Source of the DNA: Lachnospiraceae bacterium | GTDB lineage: Bacteria > Bacillota_A > Clostridia > Lachnospirales > Lachnospiraceae | Length of the DNA: 51,089 bases | Assembly: GCA_017613595.1 (NCBI GenBank) | Contig: JAGADM010000020.1 | Coordinates: forward strand, 1-51,089 | Reading direction: 5' to 3' | Shown here: positions 30,604-39,706 of the stretch, in pieces | How the letters are laid out: the number at the start of each line of letters is the position of its first letter | How positions within the stretch are numbered: the first letter of the stretch is position 1 | Translations under genes and position numbers: made by a program | The notes under the pieces: generated by a model | What the model saw: only the letters and a program-made list of their open reading frames with translations | Told to the model about the DNA's origin: nothing | Databases searched by the model: none

Positions 30604-31584
30604 ATGGGGAAGGGCAGCATCGGCACAGCAGAGTTTGAGCGTCTTGTTGCACGGACCGGAAACGCGAAATACCTGGCGAGACCGTATACCGGCAGAAAGG
30701 ACGGAATGCCTGTCTCGGAATGCGTCCGGATGGCATTTGAGAACGACCGGAACATTGCGGCGGCCTCCGGGACAATGACCGGAGATGACCCGATGATCAC
30801 GGCTTTGGCCGTATACCGGGCAGGAAACGTGCTCGCGGCACGCGGAAGGAAGGCGGAAACATATGCGCTTCTTTTAAGCGTTCCGAAGGAAATGCCCGAG
30901 GAGGCGGTTCGGCCGTTTATGCGGAAAGCCTACGAGGCGGCGGAGTTCGCCGATGTTTCGATAATCAGAACCGATGCGGCGCACGTGACGGCGCAAGCGA
31001 CGGTATTCGGCGGAGCGATGCCTGGCGGAGCGGAAGCGTTCGGCGGAGCGGCGGACCGGAATCCTGAGTTTCCGGACGGCGAGTACCGCATTATCCTGTG
31101 CGGGCAGGCCGGTTCCGAGGAGACAATGCTTCTTTACGGGCAGTACCGGGAACGGCTTTCAGCGAAATATCCGGAACATTTTCTTTCGGAGATTCCGTCG
31201 CTGGCGGATGGGCTTGATGCCCGGAAGCTTTGTGAGACCGGCTGGAAGAATGGTATGGTATATGCTTATGCATGCGGAGACGGCGGCGTGTATGCGGGAC
31301 TGTTCGGAATGAGTGAGCGGATCCGGACGGGACTTTCGGTTTCCCTGCCGGAGATACCGATCTCGCAGAAGACGATAGAAGTTTGTGAGGAACTGAACAT
31401 AGATCCCTATCAGATCGGTTCGGGCGGATGCGTTCTGATGATAACACGGGATCCGGAAAGGCTTCTTTCCGCGCTGTACGCGGAGGGTGCCGAGGCGGCT
31501 GACATCGGCTGTCTTCAGGATGGATTTGCAAAAGAGCTTCATAACGGCGACGAAGTGCGCTGTCTGGAGCCTTATCGAGGATAA
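30604..31584 (+). CDS. AIR synthase/HypE-like protein, divergent
   Basis: The 326-residue protein resembles the PurM/HypE/SelD superfamily mainly in its C-terminal half: IPISQKTIEVCEELNIDPYQIGSGGCVLMITRDPERLLSAL then an alternating AEGAEAADIG segment, a layout typical for the PurM C-terminal domain (DP...GG..L and an Ala-Ile-Gly near the end). The N-terminal half has weak conservation and I see no clear ATP-binding Asp-rich loop. It may bind ATP or have lost activity. No nickel-hydrogenase or purine genes lie near. GGAGGT precedes the ATG. It starts the long co-directional run and lies 19 bases before the Lrp gene. Confidence 0.6.
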   Translation: MGKGSIGTAEFERLVARTGNAKYLARPYTGRKDGMPVSECVRMAFENDRNIAAASGTMTGDDPMITALAVYRAGNVLAARGRKAETYALLLSVPKEMPEEAVRPFMRKAYEAAEFADVSIIRTDAAHVTAQATVFGGAMPGGAEAFGGAADRNPEFPDGEYRIILCGQAGSEETMLLYGQYRERLSAKYPEHFLSEIPSLADGLDARKLCETGWKNGMVYAYACGDGGVYAGLFGMSERIRTGLSVSLPEIPISQKTIEVCEELNIDPYQIGSGGCVLMITRDPERLLSALYAEGAEAADIGCLQDGFAKELHNGDEVRCLEPYRG

Positions 31585-31603
31585 TAAAGCGGAGGATTAT
31601 AAC

Positions 31604-32092
31604 ATGGAATTAGCAATGCGTATTTTGGATAGTCTGGATCAGAACGCGAGATTGACGGCAAAGGAGCTTGCCGTTATGCTCGGCGAGGATGAGGCAAAGG
31701 TTGCGGCGGAGATCCGCCGTTTAGAAGAGGAGCTTATCATTTGCGGTTATCCGACTTTGATCGACTGGGATAAGACGGAGAAACATCAGGTTACCGCTAT
31801 GATCGAGGTTAAGGTGACGCCCCAGCGCGGCAAAGGATTTGATGAGATTGCCGAGCGTATCTACCAGTTTGACGAGGTAGAGGCGGTTTATCTGATGAGC
31901 GGTGGCTTTGACCTGACGGTTATGCTTCGCGGCTCCAGCCTTAAGAGCATTGCGGAATTCGTTTCCGGCAAGCTTGCCCCAATGGAATCCGTACTTTCGA
32001 CCGCGACACATTTCGTGCTGAAGAAGTATAAGGAGCATGGAATCCCGCTTGTATCGAGACAGGAAGATGAAAGGATGTTGATTACCCCGTGA
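31604..32092 (+). CDS. Lrp/AsnC-family regulator
   Basis: The 162-residue protein has an N-terminal winged helix-turn-helix (residues 4-50, LDSLDQNARLTAKELAVMLG) and a C-terminal RAM ligand-binding domain (ITAMIEVKVTPQRG-like start, YLMSGGFDLTVMLRG). Lrp/AsnC proteins form octamers that respond to amino acids. The start at 31604 was chosen because GGAGGA sits 8 bases upstream; a longer reading from 31487 lies within the previous gene. Its stop overlaps the GTG start of the aminotransferase (GTGA), so the pair is translationally coupled and the regulator may sense that enzyme's amino acid. This pairing recurs in Lachnospiraceae. Confidence 0.88.
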   Translation: MELAMRILDSLDQNARLTAKELAVMLGEDEAKVAAEIRRLEEELIICGYPTLIDWDKTEKHQVTAMIEVKVTPQRGKGFDEIAERIYQFDEVEAVYLMSGGFDLTVMLRGSSLKSIAEFVSGKLAPMESVLSTATHFVLKKYKEHGIPLVSRQEDERMLITP

Positions 32093-33267
32093 GAAACCCG
32101 TTAAATCCTGCCGTTGTCGGTATTAAGCCGTCCGGCATTCGCAAATTTTTTGATATTGTGCATGAGATGAAGGATGCCATCTCGCTCGGTGTCGGCGAGC
32201 CGGATTTCGCTACGCCGTACCATATCCGCGAGGAGGGCATTTATTCACTCGAGCAGTCGAAGACGCATTATACCGGAAATGCCGGTCTGCCGGAGCTTCG
32301 TACCGAGATTACGAACTTCTTGAAGCGCCGCTATGGCCTTTCCTACGACCCGAAGACGGAAACACTCGTTACGGTCGGAGGAAGCGAGGCGATTGACCTT
32401 GCCATCCGTGCCATGGTCTGCCCCGGTGACGAAGTTATCATTCCGCAGCCCTGCTATGTCTCCTATGAGCCGTGTGTCATTCTGACGCAGGGTGCTCCGG
32501 TGACGATCCGCCTGAAGGAAGAGGACGAGTTCCGTCTGACCGCAAAGGATCTTCGCGCCGCAATTACGGACAAGACCAAGATTCTTGTGCTGCCTTTCCC
32601 GAACAATCCGACCGGTGCCGTCATGACCGCGGAGGATCTTAAGGAGATAGCCGAAATCTGCGTGGAGAAGGACCTCATCGTTCTCTCTGATGAAATATAC
32701 AGTGAGCTGACCTACGGCATGAAGCACGTCTCGATTGCTTCCTTCCCCGGCATGCGCGAGCGTACCATCGTCATCAACGGCTTCTCAAAGGGCCACGCAA
32801 TGACCGGATGGAGACTCGGCTATGCGTGCGGACCGGAGGAAATCATCCGGCAGATGACGAAGATTCACCAGTTTGCCATCATGTGCGCGCCGACGATGAG
32901 CCAGTATGCGGCCATCGAAGCAATGAAGAACGGTGATGAAGACGTTGCGATGATGCGCGATTCCTACGATAAGCGCCGCCGTTACGTGGTACATGAGCTG
33001 CGTGAGATGGGACTTCCCTGTTTTGAGCCTTACGGCGCATTTTACGTATTTCCGTGCATCCGCGAGTTCGGCATGACGAGCGAGGAATTCGCTACGATGC
33101 TTCTGAAAGAGCAGAAGGTTGCGATTGTTCCCGGAACCGCGTTCGGTGACTGCGGCGAAGGATTCCTGCGGATTTCGTATGCGTATTCGCTCGAGAATCT
33201 GAAGCGCGCCCTGGATCGTCTCAGAGCATTCATTACAAAGCTTCGCGAGGAAAATGCGAACGCCTGA
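32089..33267 (+). CDS. PLP-dependent class I/II aminotransferase
   Basis: The 392-residue enzyme is a fold-type I aminotransferase of the aspartate aminotransferase superfamily. Features are GVGEPDFATP near the N-terminus, the YTGNAG motif, FPNNPTGAV with the Asn that contacts PLP, SDEIYSELTYG with the PLP Asp/Tyr, and the Schiff-base Lys K234 in FSKGHAMTGWRLGY. The C-terminal RISYAYS holds the substrate-binding Arg. The start codon is GTG, overlapping the Lrp stop by 4 bases; AAAGGATG is a little far upstream. The exact substrate (aspartate, aromatic or other amino acid) cannot be told. Confidence 0.92.
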   Translation: MRNPLNPAVVGIKPSGIRKFFDIVHEMKDAISLGVGEPDFATPYHIREEGIYSLEQSKTHYTGNAGLPELRTEITNFLKRRYGLSYDPKTETLVTVGGSEAIDLAIRAMVCPGDEVIIPQPCYVSYEPCVILTQGAPVTIRLKEEDEFRLTAKDLRAAITDKTKILVLPFPNNPTGAVMTAEDLKEIAEICVEKDLIVLSDEIYSELTYGMKHVSIASFPGMRERTIVINGFSKGHAMTGWRLGYACGPEEIIRQMTKIHQFAIMCAPTMSQYAAIEAMKNGDEDVAMMRDSYDKRRRYVVHELREMGLPCFEPYGAFYVFPCIREFGMTSEEFATMLLKEQKVAIVPGTAFGDCGEGFLRISYAYSLENLKRALDRLRAFITKLREENANA

Positions 33268-33279
33268 CGGGAGTTTATC

Positions 33280-33783
33280 GTGATCAATATCGTATTGCTT
33301 GAGCCGGAAATTCCGGCCAACACCGGAAATATCGGCCGGACCTGTGTCGCCACGGGTACAAGGCTCCATCTGATCGAGCCCTTGGGATTTTCCCTCGATG
33401 AGAAGCACTTAAGAAGAGCGGGAATGGACTACTGGAAGGATCTCTCCGTGAGTGTATACCGGGATTATGAGGATTTTCTTTCGAAGAATCCCGGAGCGAA
33501 GGTGTACTATGCGACGACCAAGGCGCACAAACTCTATACGGAGGCCGATTTTGAACCGGACTGTTATATCATGTTCGGGAAGGAGAGCGCCGGAATTCCG
33601 GAGGAACTCTTAACGCAGCATGAGGAGGAATGCATCCGCATTCCGATGGTGGGAGAAACGAGGTCATTAAACCTCAGTAACGCGGCGGCAATCGTGCTTT
33701 ACGAAGCACTCCGCCAGAATGATTTTGAAGGAATGAAGCATTACGGAAGCCTTCACCGGCTGAAGTGGGCTTCGGACAAATAG
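33280..33783 (+). CDS. trmL: tRNA (cytidine/uridine-34-2'-O)-methyltransferase
   Basis: The 167-residue SPOUT-class enzyme 2'-O-methylates the wobble base of leucine tRNAs. Signatures are EPEIPANTGNIGRTC at the N-terminus, LGFSLDEKHLRRAGMDYW, FGKESAGIPEELL, and the knot segment RSLNLSNAAAIVLYEALRQ. GTG start at 33280 with GGGAG upstream. It sits 12 bases after the aminotransferase and 15 before mutS2. Confidence 0.94.
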   Translation: MINIVLLEPEIPANTGNIGRTCVATGTRLHLIEPLGFSLDEKHLRRAGMDYWKDLSVSVYRDYEDFLSKNPGAKVYYATTKAHKLYTEADFEPDCYIMFGKESAGIPEELLTQHEEECIRIPMVGETRSLNLSNAAAIVLYEALRQNDFEGMKHYGSLHRLKWASDK

Positions 33784-33798
33784 AACAGGATAAGGATT

Positions 33799-36162
33799 AT
33801 GAATGAAAGAGCACTCGGTACCCTTGAGTTCGACAAGATCCGCGAGATGCTTGTGCACCACGCGGGGTCGGAACTCGGCCGCAGACGATGCGGCGAGTTG
33901 GTACCTGTTGACACGAAAGAAGAGGCAGAGGAACTGCAGCGGGAGACCGCGGACGCCCTGAGCCGGATCTATTCGAAGGGATCCCTCTCTTTCAGCGGTA
34001 TTCCGGATATCGGTGATTCCCTGCTCCGTCTGGACCGGGGAGGCTGCCTGCAGATTCCCGAGTTTTTACGGATCGGGTCACTGCTGACAGCGGTTGCCAG
34101 AGCAAAGGATTACGGCTGCTACGGCGTCAGAGGAGAGGATATCCCCGAAGATTCGCTGACGGAACGGTTCGAACTGCTTGAAGAAATGAAATCGGAGGCG
34201 CGGGAGATCAACCGTTGCATTTTATCCGAAGAAGAGATCGCCGATGACGCGAGCCCCGGGCTTAAGAGCGTCCGCAGAAAGATCAAGGCGACCAATGACA
34301 AGATTCATGAACGTCTCGGCTCCATTCTGACGTCTGCTTCTCAGGCCGGAATGATCCGCGACGCGCTCATCACAATGCGGGACGGACGGTACTGTCTCCC
34401 GTATAAGAGCGAATACAAAAACCAGGTGCAGGGCATGGTGCATGACCAGTCCGCATCGGGCTCAACGGCATTTATCGAGCCGCTGGAGATCGTAAAACTG
34501 AATAATGAGCTTAGGGAACTCGAGATTGAAGAGGCAAAGGAGATCGAGAAGGTCCTTGCGGCGCTCAGCGAGATGCTTGCGCCCAACACGGAAGCACTCC
34601 GCTATGACCGGAATGCCGTGACGGAACTCGATTTCATCTTCGCAAGAGCAGGTCTTGCGAAGGACATGAAGGCGACGAGACCCGATTTCTCGGATGACCG
34701 TACCGTGAAGATCGTGCAGGGACGTCATCCTTTGATCGACCCGAAGAAGGTGGTTCCGATCGACATCTCGTTCGGACAGACATATTCGATGGTTGTGATC
34801 ACCGGACCGAATACCGGCGGTAAGACCGTTTCTCTGAAAACGGTCGGATTGTTTACTCTGATGGGACAGGCGGGCTTGCACGTACCCGCGAAATCGGGCA
34901 CGGTACTCGGCATATTCCCGGACGTTTACGCGGATATCGGGGACGAGCAGAGCATTGAGCAGTCGCTGTCCACTTTTTCCTCGCACATGACCAATACGGT
35001 GCGGATTCTCGAAAACGTGCAGGGCGATTCGCTTGTATTGTTCGATGAGCTCGGAGCAGGCACGGATCCGACCGAGGGCGCGGCGCTTGCGATGGCAATC
35101 TTAAGCTACCTGCACCGCCGTGATATCCGTACGATGGCGACGACGCACTATGCCGAGTTAAAGGTGTATGCGATGACGACCGAGGGCGTGATCAACGCGA
35201 GCTGCGAATTCGACGTGGAGTCGCTTCGGCCGACATACCGTCTGCTTCTCGGAATCCCCGGAAAGAGCAACGCATTTGCCATCTCGAAGCGGCTGGGACT
35301 TTCGGACAATATCATCAAAGACGCCGATTCGTTCATCGGAATCCGCGACAAGAGCTTCGAAGACATGATCTCGGAGCTCGACCGCACGAGAAAGACGCTT
35401 GAGGCGGAACTCACGCAGGCGCGTGCGGACCGCAGGGAAGCGGCAGCGGCGCGGAGCGAATGGGAGAAGAAGAACAAGGCAATCGAAGAGCGGCGCGACA
35501 AACTGATCGCGGACGCGAAGGTGAAAGCCTCGGATATTCTGCAGGAAGCAAAGGATTTCGCGGACGAAACAATCCGACGGATCAACAAGCTCGGAACGTC
35601 TGGAACGAATATCGCAGAGCTTGAGGCGGAACGCAGAAAGGCAAGAGAGAAGCTTGAGGAGAACGCTCCGAAGGAAGTGAGCAAGGCACAGAAGAAGGGC
35701 GGTCACAGCGCTTCCGATTTCCACATCGGCGATTCCGTTTTGGTGATCAGCATGAATGCGAAGGGAACGATCCATACCCTTCCGAACGCCAAAGGAGACT
35801 GCTTCGTAACGATGGGCATCATGACGACCAAGGTCAACATCAGCGACCTTGCTCTTCTTGATGAACCGCAGGAGGAAGCAAAGAAGAAAACGTACACGCC
35901 TTCGGGTGTGGGAGCGAAAGCAATGACGATCAGTCCCGAACTGAACCTTGTCGGGAAGCGCGTGGACGAAGCGGTTGCGGAGCTCGATAAATATCTTGAT
36001 GATGCGTTTCTTGCGCATCTCGCGAAGGTTACCGTCATTCACGGGCGCGGAACCGGAGCGGTCCGTCAGGCGGTGCACGATCATTGCCGCAGGACGAAAT
36101 ACGTAAAATCGTATACGATTTCCCCGGATTACGGGTCAACGGAGGTCGTATTCAAGGAGTAA
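33799..36162 (+). CDS. mutS2: MutS2 (RqcU) ribosome-collision/DNA-binding ATPase
   Basis: The 787-residue protein lacks the MutS mismatch-recognition domain and has the core, clamp and ATPase domains, Walker A GPNTGGKT (336-343), Walker B LVLFDELGAGTDPTEG, a Lys/Glu-rich coiled coil (about 510-640) and a C-terminal Smr domain. In Bacillus MutS2 splits collided ribosomes and feeds the RqcH/RqcP pathway. The Smr start reads LNLVGKRVDEA rather than the usual LDxR/LDxH, while HGRGTGAVR is kept; a similar change seems common in clostridial MutS2. The window also carries rqcP, from the same pathway. Confidence 0.95.
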   Translation: MNERALGTLEFDKIREMLVHHAGSELGRRRCGELVPVDTKEEAEELQRETADALSRIYSKGSLSFSGIPDIGDSLLRLDRGGCLQIPEFLRIGSLLTAVARAKDYGCYGVRGEDIPEDSLTERFELLEEMKSEAREINRCILSEEEIADDASPGLKSVRRKIKATNDKIHERLGSILTSASQAGMIRDALITMRDGRYCLPYKSEYKNQVQGMVHDQSASGSTAFIEPLEIVKLNNELRELEIEEAKEIEKVLAALSEMLAPNTEALRYDRNAVTELDFIFARAGLAKDMKATRPDFSDDRTVKIVQGRHPLIDPKKVVPIDISFGQTYSMVVITGPNTGGKTVSLKTVGLFTLMGQAGLHVPAKSGTVLGIFPDVYADIGDEQSIEQSLSTFSSHMTNTVRILENVQGDSLVLFDELGAGTDPTEGAALAMAILSYLHRRDIRTMATTHYAELKVYAMTTEGVINASCEFDVESLRPTYRLLLGIPGKSNAFAISKRLGLSDNIIKDADSFIGIRDKSFEDMISELDRTRKTLEAELTQARADRREAAAARSEWEKKNKAIEERRDKLIADAKVKASDILQEAKDFADETIRRINKLGTSGTNIAELEAERRKAREKLEENAPKEVSKAQKKGGHSASDFHIGDSVLVISMNAKGTIHTLPNAKGDCFVTMGIMTTKVNISDLALLDEPQEEAKKKTYTPSGVGAKAMTISPELNLVGKRVDEAVAELDKYLDDAFLAHLAKVTVIHGRGTGAVRQAVHDHCRRTKYVKSYTISPDYGSTEVVFKE

Positions 36163-36235
36163 CAGGGGTTTGCTTTCCGGGCGGACCGTCCGGAAAAAGC
36201 CGGTACCATACGGCGGAACAGACAGGAGGAGACTT

Positions 36236-36973
36236 ATGGCAGAAAAGGCAAAGATACTGATCGTTGATGACGACAACAACATCGCGGAGCTGATCGCTCT
36301 CTATCTGACAAAGGAGTGCTATGACACACGGATCGTCGGAGACGGAGAGGAAGCGGTAAAACAGTTCGCGGAGTACGAGCCGAACCTTGTGCTTCTCGAT
36401 CTGATGCTTCCCGGTATCGACGGTTACGAAGTATGCCGTCAGATCCGCAAGACTTCCGATACGCCGATCATCATGCTGAGCGCCAAAGGAGAAATCTTCG
36501 ATAAGGTTCTCGGTCTGGAGCTCGGTGCCGACGACTACATGATGAAGCCGTTTGATTCGAAGGAGCTGGTTGCCCGCGTTAAGGCGGTTCTGCGCCGTAT
36601 GCGTCCGGATAATCCGCCGACCGAGAATCTTCACGAATCCCATCCGGTTTCGACCGACCAGCAGGGCGAGTACGTTGCCTATACCGATCTGGTCATCAAT
36701 CAGACAAACTATGCGGTTACGTATATGGGTCACAAGCTGGAGATGCCGCCGAAGGAATTCGAACTGTTATTCTATCTGGCTTCGCATCCCAACCAGGTAT
36801 TCACGCGCGAGCAGTTGCTGGACCGCATCTGGGGTTATGAGTATGTAGGCGATACACGTACGGTTGACGTACATATCAAACGTCTTCGTGAGAAGCTTCA
36901 CGATCACGAGGAATGGCGTCTCGGCACCGTATGGGGCATCGGTTATAAGTTTGAACTGAGAAACGAGCTGTAA
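36236..36973 (+). CDS. OmpR/PhoB-family response regulator
   Basis: The 245-residue protein has a receiver domain with the acidic pocket D11-D13, phospho-acceptor D55 (LLDLMLPG), Ser/Thr switch in MLSAKG, and Lys in MMKPFD, then a linker of about 25 residues and a winged helix (YMGHKLEMPPKEFELLFYLAS, DRIWGYEYVGDTRTVDVHIKRLR). The start at 36236 follows AGGAGGA; an ORF reading from 36170 would begin in the spacer. The histidine kinase follows after 26 bases, so the two are a cognate pair. Targets are unknown. Confidence 0.93.
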   Translation: MAEKAKILIVDDDNNIAELIALYLTKECYDTRIVGDGEEAVKQFAEYEPNLVLLDLMLPGIDGYEVCRQIRKTSDTPIIMLSAKGEIFDKVLGLELGADDYMMKPFDSKELVARVKAVLRRMRPDNPPTENLHESHPVSTDQQGEYVAYTDLVINQTNYAVTYMGHKLEMPPKEFELLFYLASHPNQVFTREQLLDRIWGYEYVGDTRTVDVHIKRLREKLHDHEEWRLGTVWGIGYKFELRNEL

Positions 36974-36999
36974 CATTTTCCTGAATAAGGGAGTTTTTC

Positions 37000-38409
37000 A
37001 TGAAACACAAGGTATGGTATAAATACGCCATCGTTTATCTGATCGTTTCGGCAACGATTCTGCTGGTGATCAACCTGATCATCCGTCCGCAGAATCAGAA
37101 GTACAATATGCAGGAACACCGGTCGAAGCTCTACGAAGAGTGCCGGATCATAGCAGACGAATACATCGGCGAGTATACAATCGAAGGTTTTACCCTGCAG
37201 TCATTCATGCTTCAGATGCGCGCGGTAAAGGAAATGCTGAACGCCGACGTCTGGATCGCCGGAGCGGACGGCATGCTGATCGCGTCCACGTCGGGAGATA
37301 TTCCGCAGGGATCCATCAATCTGGACCGCGAAGTTCCGGGACTTCTCGATTCCGTCTACATGGATAACGTCAATGTGAACGGACTCTCCGGGGGCAGCGT
37401 TCTGTGCGCGGTGGAGCCGGTGAAGCAGGATTACCGCATCAAAGGCTACATCGTTCTCGCGGAACCGATGTCGAGGGTAACGGAAGAGTCGGACAGCTTC
37501 ATGCTCCGTCTGAACATTGTTTCCGGCACAGCGCTGCTTCTGCTGCTGCTCGTGTTCTTCCTGTTCTCGGTTTACCATACCAGAAATCTTACCAGCATCA
37601 ATAAAACCATCATCGCCTATACGGACGGTGATTTCAGCGCCGAGGCCAATGTCCGCGGGCGCGACGAGTACCGCGACATCGCGAGATCCGCGCATATGCT
37701 TGCGGAGCAGCACGCGAACCTCGTGGATTACCAGAAGAACTTCGTGGCCAATATCAGTCACGATTTCCGTTCGCCGCTTACTTCCATCAAAGGCTATGCG
37801 GCGGCTATGAAGGACGGTACGATCCCGTACGAGATCCAGGGCAAATACCTCAACATCATCCTGTTTGAAACGGATCGTCTGTCGAACCTCACGAACGACC
37901 TTCTCGATCTGAGTAACTTCGAGAACAAGGGTGTCCGCCTGATCTATGAGAAATTCGACATCGTAAAGATGCTGAAACAGTCTTCATCCACTTTTGAGGG
38001 CAAATGTTCCCAGAAGAACATGAAGATCCGTCTTGTATTTCCCGAAAACGAGCTGTTCGCCTATGCCGATAAAGGCAAGATCCAGCAGGTTGTCCACAAC
38101 CTGATTGATAACGCGATCAAGTTCAGTAAACCCGACAGCGTCGTAACGGTTGTTGCCGCGGAGAAGAGAGACAAGGTACTCGTCTCCGTCAAGGATACCG
38201 GTATCGGTATTCCGAAGGACGCTATCGGAAAGATTTGGGAGCGGTTCTATAAAACTGACCTTTCCCGAGGCAAAGACAAGCGGGGAACCGGTCTCGGTCT
38301 TTCCATCACAAAGCAGATTATTGCAGCTCATAATGAGAATATTAAGGTTATCAGTACCGAAGGTGAGGGTACCGAATTTGTCTTCAGTCTGCAGAAAGCG
38401 GATAGTTAG
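37000..38409 (+). CDS. Sensor histidine kinase with HAMP domain
   Basis: The 469-residue protein has two membrane segments (about residues 9-28 and 174-192) bounding a sensor domain of about 145 residues that could be a Cache-like fold (VWIAGADGMLIAS). A HAMP region follows, then the HisKA box FVANISHDFRSPLTSIKGY with phospho-acceptor H254, and the HATPase domain with the N box (LIDNAIKFS), G1 (DTGIGIP) and G2 (GTGLGLSI). No PAS domain is present between HAMP and HisKA. It is paired with the upstream regulator and followed after 8 bases by an HtrA-like protein. Confidence 0.93.
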   Translation: MKHKVWYKYAIVYLIVSATILLVINLIIRPQNQKYNMQEHRSKLYEECRIIADEYIGEYTIEGFTLQSFMLQMRAVKEMLNADVWIAGADGMLIASTSGDIPQGSINLDREVPGLLDSVYMDNVNVNGLSGGSVLCAVEPVKQDYRIKGYIVLAEPMSRVTEESDSFMLRLNIVSGTALLLLLLVFFLFSVYHTRNLTSINKTIIAYTDGDFSAEANVRGRDEYRDIARSAHMLAEQHANLVDYQKNFVANISHDFRSPLTSIKGYAAAMKDGTIPYEIQGKYLNIILFETDRLSNLTNDLLDLSNFENKGVRLIYEKFDIVKMLKQSSSTFEGKCSQKNMKIRLVFPENELFAYADKGKIQQVVHNLIDNAIKFSKPDSVVTVVAAEKRDKVLVSVKDTGIGIPKDAIGKIWERFYKTDLSRGKDKRGTGLGLSITKQIIAAHNENIKVISTEGEGTEFVFSLQKADS

Positions 38410-38417
38410 GAGGATTT

Positions 38418-39689
38418 ATGAGTCAGAAAGACCAGTCTGATAACGTAAAGGATAAGAACAAGAAAGCGGAAACCGAAGAAAATTACGGCTTTATCAAAGA
38501 GGAGCGTGTTCCTCAGCGTAAGATTCTGAAGCGTATGAAGGTGCTCCGCATGATTCTGCTTGTCATCGGATGCGGCGTTCTGTTCGGCGTCATTGCCCGC
38601 TGCTCCTACGGCTTTTCCGACTATATTATCCGTCATTTCTTTACGGAAAAGGACCGTGAACCAGTTGTGCTTCGACCGACCCCGACCATGGCGGTCAAGC
38701 CGGGCAACGATACGCCGCCGGCAATCGATGAAAAGGCGCTTGAGAGCTATGCTAGCATAATAAACGGCGTTAAGGTTGCGGCAGCGGCACTGGAGCCTTC
38801 CCTGACAACGGTCATTTATTCCAAGAGTGTTGTGGATCCGGTGTTCGAGGACGTTACGGAGAGCCTCGTAAAGACAAGTGGAGTTGTTATTGCCGATAAC
38901 GGCTCGGAATTCCTGGTTTACACTTCGTATTCCGCAATGAAGGCTGTGGAGTACGATAAGATTTTTGTGACATTTTCCGGCGGAAGGAAAGAGCGGGCCT
39001 ATGTTTATGCGACCGCGGCCGATGCCGATGCTCTGATGCTTTCCGTTTCGTACAAGGATTTCCGGAATTATGAGAAGGAAGCCATAAAGGCTGTGACCTT
39101 CGGAGAATCCTCCGCGATGGAGCCCGGCACTGCGGTTATCGCCGTGGGATTTCCGAACGGAAGGGGATCATCCGTGGATATGGGCATGATCACGAGCCGT
39201 TCCCAAAAGGTTTATGTGCAGGATACTTCCCTTGAAATCCTCGAAACCAATATGTACGGCGGACGCGGAGAGAGCGGCATCCTGATCGATACGAAGGGTG
39301 AGCTTGTCGGCGTGATCACCACAGCGTTCGGAGTGAGCGGAAGCAGTATTGAGGCGGTTGCCATCGACTCCGTTATGCCGATTCTTTCGTTCCTTGTGAA
39401 CCAGACGAACTACCCGAAATTCGGAGCCCGATTCCGCGATATCGATGATGATGTGCTGAAGCAGATTTCCATTCAGAACGGCATTATCATTGACGAAGTG
39501 AAGGATGGGACCATTGCATCCTCGCACCAGTTCCGTCAGGGAGATATCATCACGGAGATCGGCGGAAGGGCGGTTACATCCGTGGAGGAGTTCTTCCTCT
39601 TTTACACCTCGCTTACAAAGGGTGAGGAAGTAGAGATCGTGTACTATCGGAACGGCAAGAAGAACGAGAAGAAAATTAAGATTGTATAG
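38418..39689 (+). CDS. HtrA-like membrane-anchored protein with PDZ domain, catalytic His missing
   Basis: The 423-residue protein has a cytosolic N-terminus, one membrane segment (about residues 43-60), a short linker, a trypsin-like fold (about 108-325) and a PDZ domain (about 335-423, GIIIDEVKDGTIASS, GDIITEIGGRAV). By hand alignment with HtrA/DegP, the His segment TNxHVV reads TSYSAM (Ser172 in place of His), the Asp is kept (D204, in ADALML) and the Ser survives (S286, in GESGIL, not GNSGGP). It is therefore probably a non-catalytic or altered pseudoprotease that binds protein ends. It is the third gene after the two-component pair, a place reminiscent of the htrC gene in the Bacillus walRK cluster. 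Confidence 0.78.
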   Translation: MSQKDQSDNVKDKNKKAETEENYGFIKEERVPQRKILKRMKVLRMILLVIGCGVLFGVIARCSYGFSDYIIRHFFTEKDREPVVLRPTPTMAVKPGNDTPPAIDEKALESYASIINGVKVAAAALEPSLTTVIYSKSVVDPVFEDVTESLVKTSGVVIADNGSEFLVYTSYSAMKAVEYDKIFVTFSGGRKERAYVYATAADADALMLSVSYKDFRNYEKEAIKAVTFGESSAMEPGTAVIAVGFPNGRGSSVDMGMITSRSQKVYVQDTSLEILETNMYGGRGESGILIDTKGELVGVITTAFGVSGSSIEAVAIDSVMPILSFLVNQTNYPKFGARFRDIDDDVLKQISIQNGIIIDEVKDGTIASSHQFRQGDIITEIGGRAVTSVEEFFLFYTSLTKGEEVEIVYYRNGKKNEKKIKIV

Positions 39690-39706
39690 ACGGAAGGAAT
39701 CGTAAC

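Noticed and set aside
33799..36162. Assignment as mismatch-repair MutS
   Set aside because: There is no N-terminal mismatch-recognition domain, and an Smr domain is present, which is the MutS2 layout.
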